Positions 1-10,800 of a DNA stretch of 64,000 bases are shown here, piece by piece. The notes below the pieces were generated by a model. The model searched no databases, was not told where the DNA came from, and saw only the letters and a program-made list of their open reading frames with translations. The position numbers were made by a program, and so were the translations under genes. Each line of letters opens with the position of its first letter. The stretch's first letter is position 1. The stretch is from the NCBI RefSeq assembly GCF_050948175.1, contig NC_135205.1:5865795-5929794 (forward strand), in the 5' to 3' direction. This stretch comes from Xylocopa sonorina. Its lineage: Eukaryota; Arthropoda; Insecta; Hymenoptera; Apidae.

Positions 1-298
1 GTAGTATGGACTTGACTTAACGAAAGGGATGACGAGGAATGCCATTATCTTACCAGAAGTGAAATTTTTAAAGTGACTCTACTGGCACTTTAGAAAGATT
101 AATGTGCCTTGCAAAAGATTATACGATACGATATTCTATTATTTTATTCTAACACAAAATAGATACTACGAAAGTTAAATTAAAGTTAAGAAAAGAAACT
201 AAGTTAAAGGAAAAATTGAGATAAAATTCGCGACGCGACCGGTACGAACAAAGTACCAATGAACTTGCGTCAGATTCTCGCGAGAGCATTCTAACCCG

Positions 299-329
299 AT
301 GCTTCGGCACTAGTCACTAGGCGAAGCGT
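299..329. other. Covarying hairpin in repeat copy 1
   Basis: The arms ATGCTTCG (299-306) and CGAAGCGT (322-329) pair over eight positions with one T-G wobble. The loop contains CACTAGTCACTAG, unchanged in copy 2. In copy 2 both arms have changed together, so pairing is kept at three altered positions. An outer pair, GCGTC (267-271) with GACGC (334-338), could close a junction around it. The covariation points to a structured RNA or a functional DNA cruciform, but only two copies are available. Confidence 0.55.
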
Positions 330-419
330 ACCCGACGCGAATCGCGAACAAGTTATGCCACGTCTTACGTTGAAACAGTCGGAACCACGCTCTCCCCAAT
401 GGTGAATGCGGGTACCATC

Positions 420-668
420 GAGATCTCAGCGAGGCTTAGCATTAGGACGCATTGCCCACCGACGGGAACGAACTTCGCAGACCGCCCCAAGCCGTCTTAC
501 AGCAGGTCCGAAGACCCCAGCGACACGGGGTAGGAGCTACTCGGAACGAACCCACGATGAGCGCGTCCACTGTGCTAAGCCTATACCCTGCTCGAGTACC
601 CAACGGGCGTACCAATCGAACAGGGCTGCGAAACCTCGATGGGCACCGAAAACCACATCAGTTTGATT
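420..668. other. Highly conserved core of the 1.6-kb repeat (copy 1)
   Basis: About 250 bp match copy 2 (2060-2308) with only around eight differences, while the flanks have diverged far more. Short open frames cross it on both strands, but copy 1 carries two extra bases near 552 relative to copy 2, which shifts the frame, and the substitutions are mostly amino-acid changing. Coding is therefore unlikely. A small hairpin, ACCCC with GGGGT, lies near 513-530. Recent gene conversion or constraint on an RNA or DNA function could each explain the excess identity. Confidence 0.6.
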
Positions 669-720
669 GAGTCCCATCTGTTTCACTGCGTGGCGATGGA
701 ACACGGAATTTCGAGCGAAC

Positions 721-748
721 AAAGAAAAAGAAAAAGAAAAAGAAAAGG
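721..748. repeat. A-rich (AAAAAG)n microsatellite
   Basis: Four imperfect AAAAAG units. The matching place in copy 2 (about 2357-2374) holds a shorter AAAAG tract, so the tract length varies between repeat copies. Confidence 0.8.
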
Positions 749-982
749 ACTACGTGAAGCGATTTCACGTAACAGAAAACTAGAATGCTCAAGGGAGTAT
801 GCAACGCATGTTCATCAGTACTGACTAAACGCGAACCGATTTATAAGAGAATTATGTGTTCTCTTTTGATAAAGTGGCGGTAACGGGTTATAGAAGTGGC
901 TCTCTCACTTCGGATAAGAAAATGTATTCCTTTACAATTTTATTATAAAGGAGAAGAAGGGAATAGAGGTATTACATACATA

Positions 983-1025
983 TATACATATATAATATAC
1001 AGAAAAATATACATATATAATATAC
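983..1025. repeat. AT-rich 25-bp direct duplication
   Basis: The 18-bp string TATACATATATAATATAC occurs at 983-1000 and again at 1008-1025. The matching region of copy 2 lacks the duplication, so it arose in copy 1 after the two units separated. Confidence 0.75.
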
Positions 1026-1060
1026 AAAAATATAAAAAATATAGAAAAATTAAAATCCCT

Positions 1061-1126
1061 CGGCGATCCATCGGCGATCCAACGGCGTTCCATCGGCGCT
1101 CCATCGGCGATCCAACGGCGAGAACC
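1061..1126. repeat. 11-bp minirepeat (CGGCGATCCAT)n in copy 1
   Basis: Six units of 11 bp, starting at 1061, 1072, 1083, 1094, 1105 and 1116, follow CGGCGNTCCAW; the last changes to CGGCGAGAACC. The same array with the same terminal unit is in copy 2, so it is an ancestral part of the family. Confidence 0.85.
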
Positions 1127-1393
1127 TAATCTTAACTTAACTTAAACTCTAGTTTAACTAACTACACAATTTACAATCCAGTACAAAGTTTATAGCTAAC
1201 TCAAGGCTAGAACTACTCGCAATAAAAGTGTATTAATTTGATGCAAACAAAATAGAATGAGTTGTGCGAGAAAGTAATAAAAATATCCGAAAGAGAAAGC
1301 AAAGAGAAAATAAAAAGTGAAAAGAAAATTTTAATTGATGGAAAATTAAATGCTCTGGTAGTTCTAGCATCGAATTTACATTTGTACTTAAAA

Positions 1394-1405
1394 CTACGCG
1401 CGTAG
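1394..1405. other. Perfect 12-bp palindrome CTACGCGCGTAG
   Basis: Self-complementary 12-mer, identical in copy 2 (3049-3060) and decayed to CTAAGTGCATAG in the third fragment near 4094. It lies about 100 bp before the end of the part shared by all three copies. It could be a protein-binding dyad; function unknown. Confidence 0.6.
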
Positions 1406-1545
1406 TCCTTAGCATGATATCGTTTTCCAGAGGGCAATCTCTCGAAAACGTTACCAAGGGCCCAGGTCCACCCCGTGGAGGTGACTACGCAGGGACCCAT
1501 CCCTATGTCCCTAATCCCATCCACCCTCCATTACATTCAGGTGTT

Positions 1546-1566
1546 CTCGGTACAGAAGGTACCGAG
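1546..1566. other. 8-bp perfect hairpin at the end of copy 1
   Basis: CTCGGTAC (1546-1553) pairs with GTACCGAG (1559-1566) around an AGAAG loop. It lies in the segment that copy 2 has lost, so it cannot be tested by comparison inside the window. Confidence 0.45.
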
Positions 1567-1932
1567 GACTGACTCTACTTTAATTATTTAAACGCGGAAT
1601 CCATAATACATTCTCTTTACATAGATTTTAGAGATTGCAGTATGGACTTTACGAAAGGGATGATTAGGAGTGCCATTTTCTTACCCAAAGTGAAATTTCT
1701 AAAGTGACTCTACAAACACTTTAGAATAATTCAAGTGTTTCGCAAAAGGGAATACGATGCGATAATCTAAATTCTATTTTTCTATTGAGAAAAATATTGA
1801 TACTAAGAAAATTAAATGAAAATTAAGAAATGAAGCTAAGTTGAAGCAAGAATAGATAAAATTCGCGACGCGACCGAAACGAACAGATACCAATAAACCT
1901 GCGTCACATTCTCGCGAGAGCATTCTATCGCG

Positions 1933-1963
1933 ATGGTTCAACACTAGTCACTAGGTGAACCAT
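1933..1963. other. Covarying hairpin in repeat copy 2
   Basis: Arms ATGGTTCA (1933-1940) and TGAACCAT (1956-1963) make eight Watson-Crick pairs. Relative to copy 1, one C-G pair has become G-C, one G-C has become A-T, and one T-G wobble has become T-A. The loop is the same except for its first base. Confidence 0.55.
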
Positions 1964-2646
1964 ACCCGACGCGAATCGCGAGCAAATTAAGTTTATGCCA
2001 CGTCTTACAACGAAACAGCTGATACCACGCTCTCCCCAATGGTGAATGCGGCTACCATCAAGAATTCAGCGAGGCTTAGCAGTAGGACGCATTGCCCACC
2101 GACGAGAACGAACTTCGCAGACCGCCCCAAGCCGTCTTACAGCAGGTCCGAAGACCCCAGCGACACGGGGTAGGAGCTACTCGGAACGAACCGCGATGAG
2201 CGCGTCCAATGTGCTAAGCCTATACCCTGCTCGAGTACCCAACGGGCGTACCAATCGAACAGGGCTGCGAAATCTCAATGGGCTCCGAAAACCACATCAG
2301 TTTGATTGAGCATCGACTATCTCGCTGCGTGGCTATGGAAGGCTAAATCTCGAACGAAATAGAAAAGAAAAGAAAAATACGTGAAACGATTTCACGTAGC
2401 AGAAAATAAGAATGCTCAAGGAAGTACGTAACGCACGTTCATCAGTATAGACTAAACGCGAACCGATTTCTGAGAGAACAATTATGTTCTATTTTAATAA
2501 ACGGACGGTAATGGGTTATAGAAATGGCTCTTTCACTTCGGATAAGAAAATGTATTCCTTTACAATTTTATTATAAGGAAGTAAGAAAGGAATAGGGGAA
2601 TTACATACATATAAAACAAGTGAAAGAATGTATAATTAAAATCCCT

Positions 2647-2712
2647 CGGCGATCCAGCGGCGATCCATCGGCGCTCCATCGGCGATCCATCGGCGATCCA
2701 ACGGCGAGAACC
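2647..2712. repeat. 11-bp minirepeat in copy 2
   Basis: Six 11-bp units beginning at 2647, with the same consensus and the same diverged last unit (CGGCGAGAACC) as the array at 1061-1126. Confidence 0.85.
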
Positions 2713-3240
2713 TAATCATAACTTAACTTAAAATCTAGCTTAACTCTAGCTTAACTGTACAATATACAATCCAGTACAAATTTTACAATTAACTCGACAT
2801 TAGAACTACCCGCAATAAAAGTATTTCGATTTCATGCGAACAAAGTTGAATGATAGTTATGCGAAAAGGTAAAAATACTCGAAAGGGAAAGCAAAGAATA
2901 GAATATAACAAGTGAAAAGAAAATTTGAACTGATGCAAAATTATAGAAAATTTTAAAAATTAATATATGATAATATATGATATTAATATATGATAAGAGT
3001 CTAAATGCTTTGGTAGTTCTAGTATCGAGTTTACATCAGTACTTAAATCTACGCGCGTAGTCCTTAGCATGATATCGTTTCCGAGAGCGCAATCTCTCGA
3101 AAACGTTACCAAGGGCCCAGGCCCACCCCGTGGAGGTGACTACGCAGGGACCCATTCTTTATTCACTTACCGATCAGCAGGTGAAAGTCAGTGTTCACTA
3201 TCGTCCACCAGGATCCACTATCCTTGGCTCCACCACCGTC

Positions 3241-3640
3241 TACCAGTATCCACCAGCATTCATCAGTGTTCACCAGTGTTCATCAGTGTTCATCAGTGTC
3301 CACTAGTGTCCACCAGTGTCCACCAGTGTCCATCAGTGTCCACCAATGTCCACCAGTGTCCACCAGTGTCCACCAGTGCCCATCAGTGCCCATCAGTGCC
3401 CATCAGTGTTCATCAGTGTTCATCAGTGTTCATCAGTGTCCACCAGTGTCTGTCAGTGGCCACCAGTGGCCACCAGTGGCCATCAGTGGCCATCAGTGGC
3501 CATCAGTTGCCATCAGTTGCCATCAGTTGCCATCAGTTGCCATCAGTTGCCATCAGTTGCCATCAATGGTCATCAGTGACCATCAGTGACCATCAGTGTC
3601 CACCAGTGTCCACAAGTGTCCACCAGTGTCCACAAGTGTC
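3241..3640. repeat. 10-bp minisatellite (CAYCAGTGYC)n, 40 units
   Basis: Forty consecutive units of exactly 10 bp with no length change. Variants come in runs: GTGTT, GTGTC, GTGCC, GTGGC, GTTGC and GTGAC endings each cluster, a sign of local slippage or conversion. Both ends are flanked by near-identical strings, TCCACTATCCTTGGCTC (about 3215) and TCCACTACCCTTGGCTC (about 3639), so the array sits inside a short direct repeat. Because the unit lacks stop codons in all three forward frames, it creates overlapping apparent proteins of up to 210 residues with period-10 repeats (VHQCPPVSTS-like). These are artefacts of the array, with no sign of a gene. Confidence 0.95.
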
Positions 3641-3655
3641 CACTACCCTTGGCTC

Positions 3656-4082
3656 GTCCACAGATAGCCACCAGAAGCGACCAATCTCATCTTCACCCTG
3701 ACCTTCTCGCCTCGGCGTCCAGACGGCCAAAAGACCCTTGACAGGCTCGCACTGCTTTTATACACCCACTCCCACTACCGTCAACCTCCCACCCTCCTGA
3801 AGGTTCCTAGTTAACAAAATCAATTTTCATGCTATGGCAGTTCATAATTTGTTAATTTTCGTATTTTTATTGTAAATTTATGCTCTTTGCACTCTATTGC
3901 AATAGTGCAGATAATTTTTTTATAATTTTTTTACAAATTAAACTTACATTTATACTATTATAAGCTAATTTTCTCTCTGTTATCGAATATTTTACTTATA
4001 ATTTCATCGTCTGACTGGATCCTCGTAAAAATTATAGCGGTATCGAATATAATAATCTAGTTAACATTAAAATATACTACCT
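3656..4082. other. AT-rich spacer, no gene seen
   Basis: The first 130 bp are C-rich and unique. The rest is strongly AT-rich with short homopolymers. No open frame of note, no repeat and no splice signal that I can support. Confidence 0.6.
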
Positions 4083-4235
4083 TCACTTAAATCTAAGTGC
4101 ATAGTCTCTAACTTAATATCGTTTTCCAGATAGTAATCTCTCAAAAACGTTACCAAGGACCCTAACCCACCTCCTGAACGCAGCTACGCAGGGACCAATT
4201 TTTACACTCCAAAATCCATCTACCCTTCACTACAT
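4083..4235. repeat. Degenerate third fragment of the 1.6-kb repeat
   Basis: About 150 bp align with 1387-1540 of copy 1: the decayed palindrome, ATATCGTTTTCCAGA, CTCTCAAAAACGTTACCAAGG and CTACGCAGGGACC all appear in order, at clearly lower identity than copies 1 and 2 show to each other. It retains the end segment that copy 2 lost (ATCCATCTACCCT). An older copy whose 5' part is gone. Confidence 0.75.
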
Positions 4236-4239
4236 CTGT

Positions 4240-7200
4240 ACATCCTTGGCAAATAGTTACAGCATCCGACTCGAATCACAGTCGCTTAACAAACGGAATT
4301 TATCTGACGTCAGTTCTCGTCGACAACGATACGCTCTCCTTGATGCGAAACAATTTTCGCGGCCGAGAGATCACCACGTTCCCACGGAACGACCTGTGAC
4401 GGTATCGCGTGAAAATAACACCGCTGGACCCGTCCACGGTTATCCAGAGCCAGGCGAAAGATATCCAGCGGCAAACCTCTCGTAAAATTCCCACGTCCCG
4501 TCCGCTGGAAATCGCTGCGTTCCCTGATATCTGATGACCGCCGCTGGCCACGCGCTCGGGGGTGTGCGTTTCGGAAGTTGCGCCAGTGAGAAATGTTGTT
4601 TCCGTGCGAGTTTTCGGCTGGCCTGTAATTTTTCCCCGGCTCGCGCTAAATTAAAGGCGATACCGTTTTATTGTTGCGGTACGACGCGTTCTCCAAGCGG
4701 CTGCGCGCCATTTCGTACGCTAAACGCAGGCGAATTTCGCCAGCGTTGACCAGCGAAACTTTCGCCGGACTTTCGACCGCGTCGTAAACCTGTCGTATCT
4801 TCAATTCTTTGTTAAGCTGCTTGCGAATCTGTATCAACGATGCGTTGATTAATTTATGGTGTGAAAGAGAAGTTGAATACAAACGCAATTGCTGGCTATT
4901 AGCCGTGGCACAATTCTTTTAGGCACTTGTATATACGAGAACGAAAGAATTCTCGTAATTTTTCTTGGAAGGGTTGCTCGCGTACCTTCATTACGAAGGG
5001 AGGAAACGCAATTTTCGTAGCTGAGTGAAGGGATCAATGATTTACGAAGGAGCAAGCACAAATGGTACAATGGGAATAATTCCTCCATTTGGGGAGGTAA
5101 ACGAAGGAACCCAGGATAAATGAAGGATCGAACGGATGTAGGGTTCGATTTATTTCGGTTAGCCACAATGGCGATAATCATGTGGGATGAGGGAGGGAAC
5201 CGAGAAACCGTGGCAACCGACCATCTGATTCAATCCTGTAGAACTACAGTGAACCAAATAATTCCAATCCCACTCGTAGTTTAACATTTTATTATAAAAC
5301 TCCCAAACCCAATCGAACGAAATGTTAAAACTCTGAAGCAACGCAGAGGAACTTCGAAAAGTCAGAAAGCATCGCCAGTCGAAAACCAGCGAGCAGGATA
5401 TCCGTGACTGCCGTTGAATCGCCCAGAAGAAGGGCGAACCGCGCGCAGGGCCTGGCGAACAAGGCGTCCGATCGAGATAACAACGGATCTATCGTGGATC
5501 GCGGCGTACACGGGTTATCTGGACGCGGTGGCCCACATTCCGTCGTATCTATCGCCACGGAGTTCTTCCGTGAACAACGGGATCGTCGACGCCCGATCCG
5601 TTTACAACGGCGCTCCATTATCGTCTCGCAGGTTCCGCGTCGCCGTTCGACCGGACAATGGCCGCTTGAACGATGGGCTTCGCCTGGTAGGCGTACGAAT
5701 TATGGGATCCGTGCGAGTTGATCTGAACGGGACACAACAACGTCTGAGGAGGCGCCAGAAAGGGAGTCGATCTTTGAATACGATGTTCTCACTGTTGTTA
5801 GGATGGACGCAAGGTGTGTTCAAAGAATTCGTATAAACATATTTGCACCAAAATGGCGGAGAAAATTAACGTTGAACAATTAAGTTATTGAACAATTGGT
5901 CAGATATTATTTTCAGTTTTATTATGTACAAAATGGAGAATATATTTTGGTGGTAACATTGAAGCGCGTCCACTTGATTCGATTAAACCAGCCAATCTCG
6001 TTCGACCGTTTTGAGTTACCACGGCAAAACGTGCACAAACATTTGGCTGAACAATTAATATTCCCCTCGCGGAACCGGGGAAGCTGGCTCGTAGTTCAGA
6101 GGGTTACTCGAAGTTACAGGTGGTTCCAGGGATCCCGTGGGCCTCGGCTGGATTCAAAACTTGGCCAACTTCGCTGGGAACTGTAGAAATATTCTGGGAT
6201 ACCTCCGAAATCTCAGGAGTTTCAAAGGGTTGCGGTGAGTCTCGAATGTTTCGGGAGGAGACTTCGAGTTTAATAACTCCTTGAGTCCTCCAGAAACAGC
6301 GCGATACTTTTGGAACCCTCTGAAAATCTGGAATGGCTACAATTTTTATGGACAACCGCGGACAAACCGCGTAAACTGTCGCGTTGCGAATCTTTCGAAA
6401 CGCGTAACGTCGCTGATAAAACTTCGACGTAAACTTCGAAGCGCTCTGGAAAATCTAAATCGCGCTCGACCTCGACGAAAGTCGCGTTCGTCGCCGCTGT
6501 TAAACACCCTCGTTTCCACGGATATCAATTTCATTTTCATTTAAATGCAGGATCGGATTCGTTTCCCGTCGCTCGTCGGCTTTTACCGCCCTCGCGGCGG
6601 ACGTAAAAAGAGCAGATCGCGCGTAAAGTATTTCGATTAGCACGTAAATGCAGCCGCGTCACGTAATCGTAGTCGCAGCCCGGTTTCTTCATCTCTGGAC
6701 ACCGTCGGGTCCCCTTTAACGACCCGTGACTGGTGTAATCTGTTTCAACCGTACACCGACGACAGGTATCGCGTTGGGCTAACAGCGAAACATCGCCGTA
6801 ATTTACTCGCAAACGACGTCTCCCTGCGCTTATTAAATCCTCGCGTGAGTCTGGAATGATTCTTAATTTTCTGAAATTATTAAATGCTAATCTCAACCCA
6901 TTAACCGAGTAATCTTCTAGCGAATGAGCTCGTCCGACGTCTGGAATTGAAGATTAATGGCGAGCAATTATTTGATTCTCGAAGCCCACGTTTTTTATTA
7001 TTAATGATAAGAATCTCAGTTGATTCTGCGACGCTTGTCATCGTCGCACGAGTTTTCTCTAACGTCAGAATTTTTGTACAATTTTTCTAACGTCAAACAA
7101 GCGACAAACGAGAATAAACTGACTTTGGATACTGTCGTAGTCAGGTAGCGATTAATCTCTTCGTCACCGCTGGACGATTTCCGTGCGCGGCTCCGTTTAA

Positions 7201-7436
7201 TCGAAAAAAGAACGCGGGACACGCATTTACCCGGGACAGTTTCCGGGTGTTTCATATTCATAACCGCGGAAATCTATTTCCGCGGCATATATTTTGTGTG
7301 ACGCGACGCGAACACCGGACCGACCCGCGGCCCCGTCCATTTACACCGGTAATATATCGTAATGAGAGCCGTGGCGTTTGGCAGGTGGTAAATCAGAGTT
7401 ACAATTCGTCAGGGAACGCCATTTCTCGCCACGTAC
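4240..7436. other. Gene-free stretch
   Basis: Mixed composition with CpG-rich patches, for instance 4540-4760 and 5380-5760. Two overlapping forward frames at 5404-5836 reach 140 codons in CpG-rich sequence but show no domain, no consistent codon bias and no convincing splice sites. I see no protein similarity, RNA gene or repeat. Confidence 0.5.
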
Positions 7437-7898
7437 GATGAACAGCTGGCGATGGTCGAAATATTAAGTAACTTCGCAACGCGGAAATTTCAACAGAGAC
7501 GACGAACGATCTCTAAATAATTGAAAAATTCTCTTTGCGATTGGAAGAATATTATGAATAAAAAGAACAGCGTACTCAATAATTCCACAAACGAACGAAA
7601 TCAGCGTACCATGGACGAGAAGTTGCGAAATCGACAACATCCTGACATTTCTCAGCAATCTCTACACGATGAACAGCTGGCGATGGTCGAAATATTAAAT
7701 AACTTCTCGACATGGACATTTCAACAGAGACAACGAACGATCTCGAAATAATTCAAAAATTATCTTTGCGATTCGAAAAATATTACGAATAAAAAGAACA
7801 GCGTACTCAACGATTCTACAAGCGAACAAAACCACCGCACCATGGGTGGAAAAGTTGCGCAACGAAGAACATCCTGACATTTCTCAGCAAGCTCTACC
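7437..7898. repeat. 231-bp tandem duplication (two units)
   Basis: Unit 1 (7437-7667) and unit 2 (7668-7898) both begin GATGAACAGCTGGCGATGG and both contain AAAAAGAACAGCGTACTCAA and CATCCTGACATTTCTCAGCA at equal spacing. By eye they are about 85% identical, so the duplication is old. The period is a multiple of three, so minus-strand open frames of 64 and 61 residues (7464-7658, 7695-7880) line up and share strings such as EYAVLFI and IAK. Amino-acid differences are as common as expected for unconstrained DNA, so I do not call a gene. Confidence 0.85.
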
Positions 7899-10800
7899 AG
7901 TCGTGGAGGATCGCAGGAACGGTTGGCGAAAAAACGACACGACGGTTGGAAGTTCAGCGAAGCTGACTCCGAGGCTGTCACTGGCGTATGGCCGTCCTTC
8001 AAATGGATATAAACCAGAATCCGGATTGAACCGTGAATATTTCATTGCCGCGCGATACGTACACCGCCGTTTCTCTTCCTTGCCTCTTCACCCTCGACTT
8101 CTTCCGCCCTCGAACGTGACGTTACACGCGTGGCTCGGTTAAAAAATAATACCAGAGACGCTGACCAATTTCAGGGAGTCGTGAATAATGTCATTTCTAT
8201 TCTCGATGAAATCAATAAAAATATAATCGCGTTAATAATAATCTTGCGAATTTTCTTCGTTCTCTGTGTTTAGAAGATTATTTGGGTGTTCGATTGAGTG
8301 CCTCGTGTAATCTCGAATGTCTCACGAAATCTAGAAAAATGACTCAAAGTATTACACAGACCATTCTTCGAACGCCACGATCGCTTCCGACACGAAGGTT
8401 TACTACTTTCGGAAGTTTTACAGCGATAAGAACGAAAACTCCAGCTCAGTTTCCCTCGCGGACGTCTGAATGGCGTTTCGCCCTTTTCGATTGTCCAGGA
8501 GGAACGTCGTTGCAGCAGAGAGTCGATCAGAGGCACTCGAACAGAAGAGTTCGCGAACCCTGGTCCGCTTCGTTATCGAGCAGAACGACTGATAACGACC
8601 AGTCGAAACTTTATTAAGTTCGAACGGTTTTATAAAACACGTCGAGTGAATTCGCGGAAGTGGTCGTTGCTGTCTGCCTTCGTTCGTCGCGGATCTTATC
8701 GACGGGGTTGCTCGAACCCCGTTCGTTTCGCCAATTTTTCCCTTTAATCTCTCGCTAAACACAGCCAGCGTGTACATCAGTGAAATCATACAATATTTGT
8801 TCGAAGTTTCATCGCAATATTTACCGTTGCCAAATATTTGCCGGAACGAAAATAATCTGATGGCAGGGATACATATAAACACGTATTGTCGTCGATTACG
8901 AGAGACCAGAATTTCTGCAAACAATGGAAATCGAAACAGGTGACGATACGAATGGATATGATCAACCGACATTTTTTTTTTATTATAGCAGAGGAAATAA
9001 ATTCGAAATTTTCTGGCAACTTCTGCTCTCGTCGCTGGCCAAGTGGATGGTATGGAAATAATTTTTGTGATTGATATATTCGGAATTCCACCAGGCGATT
9101 TCGTTTCAGATCGCACGGCTATCATCGGTGTCCACGCATGAAAAGACGAGCGGCAGAGTTATAAAGCGAGGATCAAGCGTAACGAGGGTTGAAAATCGAC
9201 CGCGAGATCAGGCGCCGCGGGAGGAGAATTTCGGATGAATGGATATTAACAGGGCGAGAATAGCGAAACCGGCTGCGAAAAGGGGGGAACAGTGCATCCC
9301 CTGGCCGATTGAAATTTTCAGATATTTTTTCGCCGCGCATTCAGCCGTTTGTAACGACGAGAGAACCGTCGAAAGGGGCATTCATTTTTCCCGAGAATCG
9401 ATAATTGTTCGCGTCCGGTCAGCGATGGCCTCGACGCGCAACAAAACTAGCCGCGAACAAACTTCCTCTCGTTCGAGCTAACTTCCTTGGACTTCGATCA
9501 AGAATTTTTTCAATTTCGGGGGTCTCGAAACGCATAAAGCTGAAGCTTCTCTTGGCTGCTTGAAACTTGAAAAGATCGTCGAAAGTCGGGCTTCCAACTC
9601 GTTTCGGAAAGAAACTCTTAAGGAACTCTAATTTCCCGTTGCCTTTCAGATTTTCAAAGCTCTCGGAACTCTCGAGACTTTCTTGAATCCGAATCGACTC
9701 GAACCCCATAACTCCGTTAATACAAACTCGCGAGAAGTCGAGTGTCTCGCGCTTTTTCAATCACTTGCCATTTCGCATGGACGATTAGCAATCACTGGCT
9801 GAAAATGTTTTAGATACGAGTTGTTCGAGGTGGTTGGTCGCAGTGGATCGAGTCGCCATCGCTATTGGGGGTGCGCTCAAGGGCCGATCCGGCCGATGGA
9901 ACAGTTAATTGACACAGCAGAGCGCGTCCATATTTCGCCTGGGTCCGGATTTCAATGGCGGGATATCGAGCCGTGGCGGCCATTGAACGCCTAATACGGA
10001 GTTTTTAGCGCGACAGAGCTTTAAGACTGGCCCGCTCGAATAAAGACCGATTTCATGGCGAATGGACGCGCACGAATTCGACCACGTGCGTACCGTCGAT
10101 TTATCCGGCGTTGTTCCCCGGGCTGCCCTCGTTCCGCGTTTATTTCGAAATAAAAACCATCGATCCGGCCAACTTTTTCCGTGCCAACTGCGATTTCCTG
10201 CTTTTCATTGCTCAATGTGCACGACAACGACGCGAGAGCCGTGCGTGTATATATATTATATTTTTTTCTTCTTCTCCCTCGCGAAGATCGCGCGCGGATG
10301 CGAACGGATAACATTTGATTCTCGATGTTTTTATATCGAGAGTCCGATATCGTGTAACGTTCGAGAGGGTGGAATTTTAATATTACTAATTTATTCATGA
10401 AATGCAAAATAATTTTTCGGATTTCCACGGTGCATGTAATATTTCTTCATTGCAGAAACTGATTTTCCTGTTATCCATGGGATAGAATCTTATTAATTCC
10501 AGCGATGCAGCCCGTTCTCGTCCCGCCATTCTCTCATCTCGTTGCATAGCTGGCCTCCCCGGATCCTTCTCTCTTTTTCATACGTAATGATCGTAGAGAA
10601 TATCGGATTCGTCGGGATTGGAAAGGTCTGGCTCGCAGTTTTGCATTAATCGCGATCACCCTGACCCTTTTTCTCGCGTCGTCTCGAGAAATCAACAAGG
10701 AACGGAGAGGAGTCTTTTCAATGTTATGCAACGACTATTGAGACCATCGTTTCTTTTCTGGTCGTTAAATTTTTATTTACTGCGAGACTCGGATATTAAT

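Larger units (their letters stand above)
1..1636. repeat. 1.6-kb tandem repeat, copy 1 (left edge may be cut)
   Basis: This block is repeated head to tail by the next one. Landmarks recur in the same order: the start (TAGTATGGACTT near base 3, CAGTATGGACTT near 1638), a covarying hairpin (299 and 1933), a nearly identical core (about 420-668 and 2060-2308), an 11-bp minirepeat (1061 and 2647) and a CG palindrome (1394 and 3049). Offsets between landmarks range from 1586 to 1655 bp, so the copies have gained and lost short segments. Flanks look roughly 75-85% identical by eye, the core about 97%. I see no reverse transcriptase, transposase or clear terminal repeat. It may be a satellite unit, a long terminal repeat or part of a larger mobile element; the family is not recognised. 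Confidence 0.85.
1637..3152. repeat. 1.6-kb tandem repeat, copy 2 (3' end replaced)
   Basis: Second unit of the family, head to tail with copy 1. It contains every internal landmark of copy 1, plus a short AT-rich insertion (ATATGATAATATATGAT, near 2961-3000) that copy 1 lacks. Similarity stops abruptly after GGGACCCA near 3153. Copy 1 there continues for about another 130 bp, but copy 2 passes into sequence leading to the 10-bp minisatellite. The end was therefore lost or displaced by the minisatellite expansion. Confidence 0.85.

Noticed and set aside
406..666. 86-residue protein in the conserved core of the 1.6-kb repeat
   Set aside because: Copy 2 differs by a two-base indel that shifts the frame, and substitutions between copies mostly change amino acids.
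3069..3701. A 210-residue repetitive protein (VHQCPPVSTS-like period)
   Set aside because: All three forward frames are open because the 10-bp minisatellite unit contains no stop in any frame. The reading is an artefact of the array.
8701..8723. tRNA T-arm or bacterial terminator at a strong hairpin
   Set aside because: No other tRNA arms are nearby, and intrinsic terminators are not relevant in an insect nuclear genome.
8418..9125. Longest open frame in the window, 235 codons on the minus strand
   Set aside because: No recognised domain, no consistent codon pattern, and a length only a little above chance for six frames of 64 kb at this composition.
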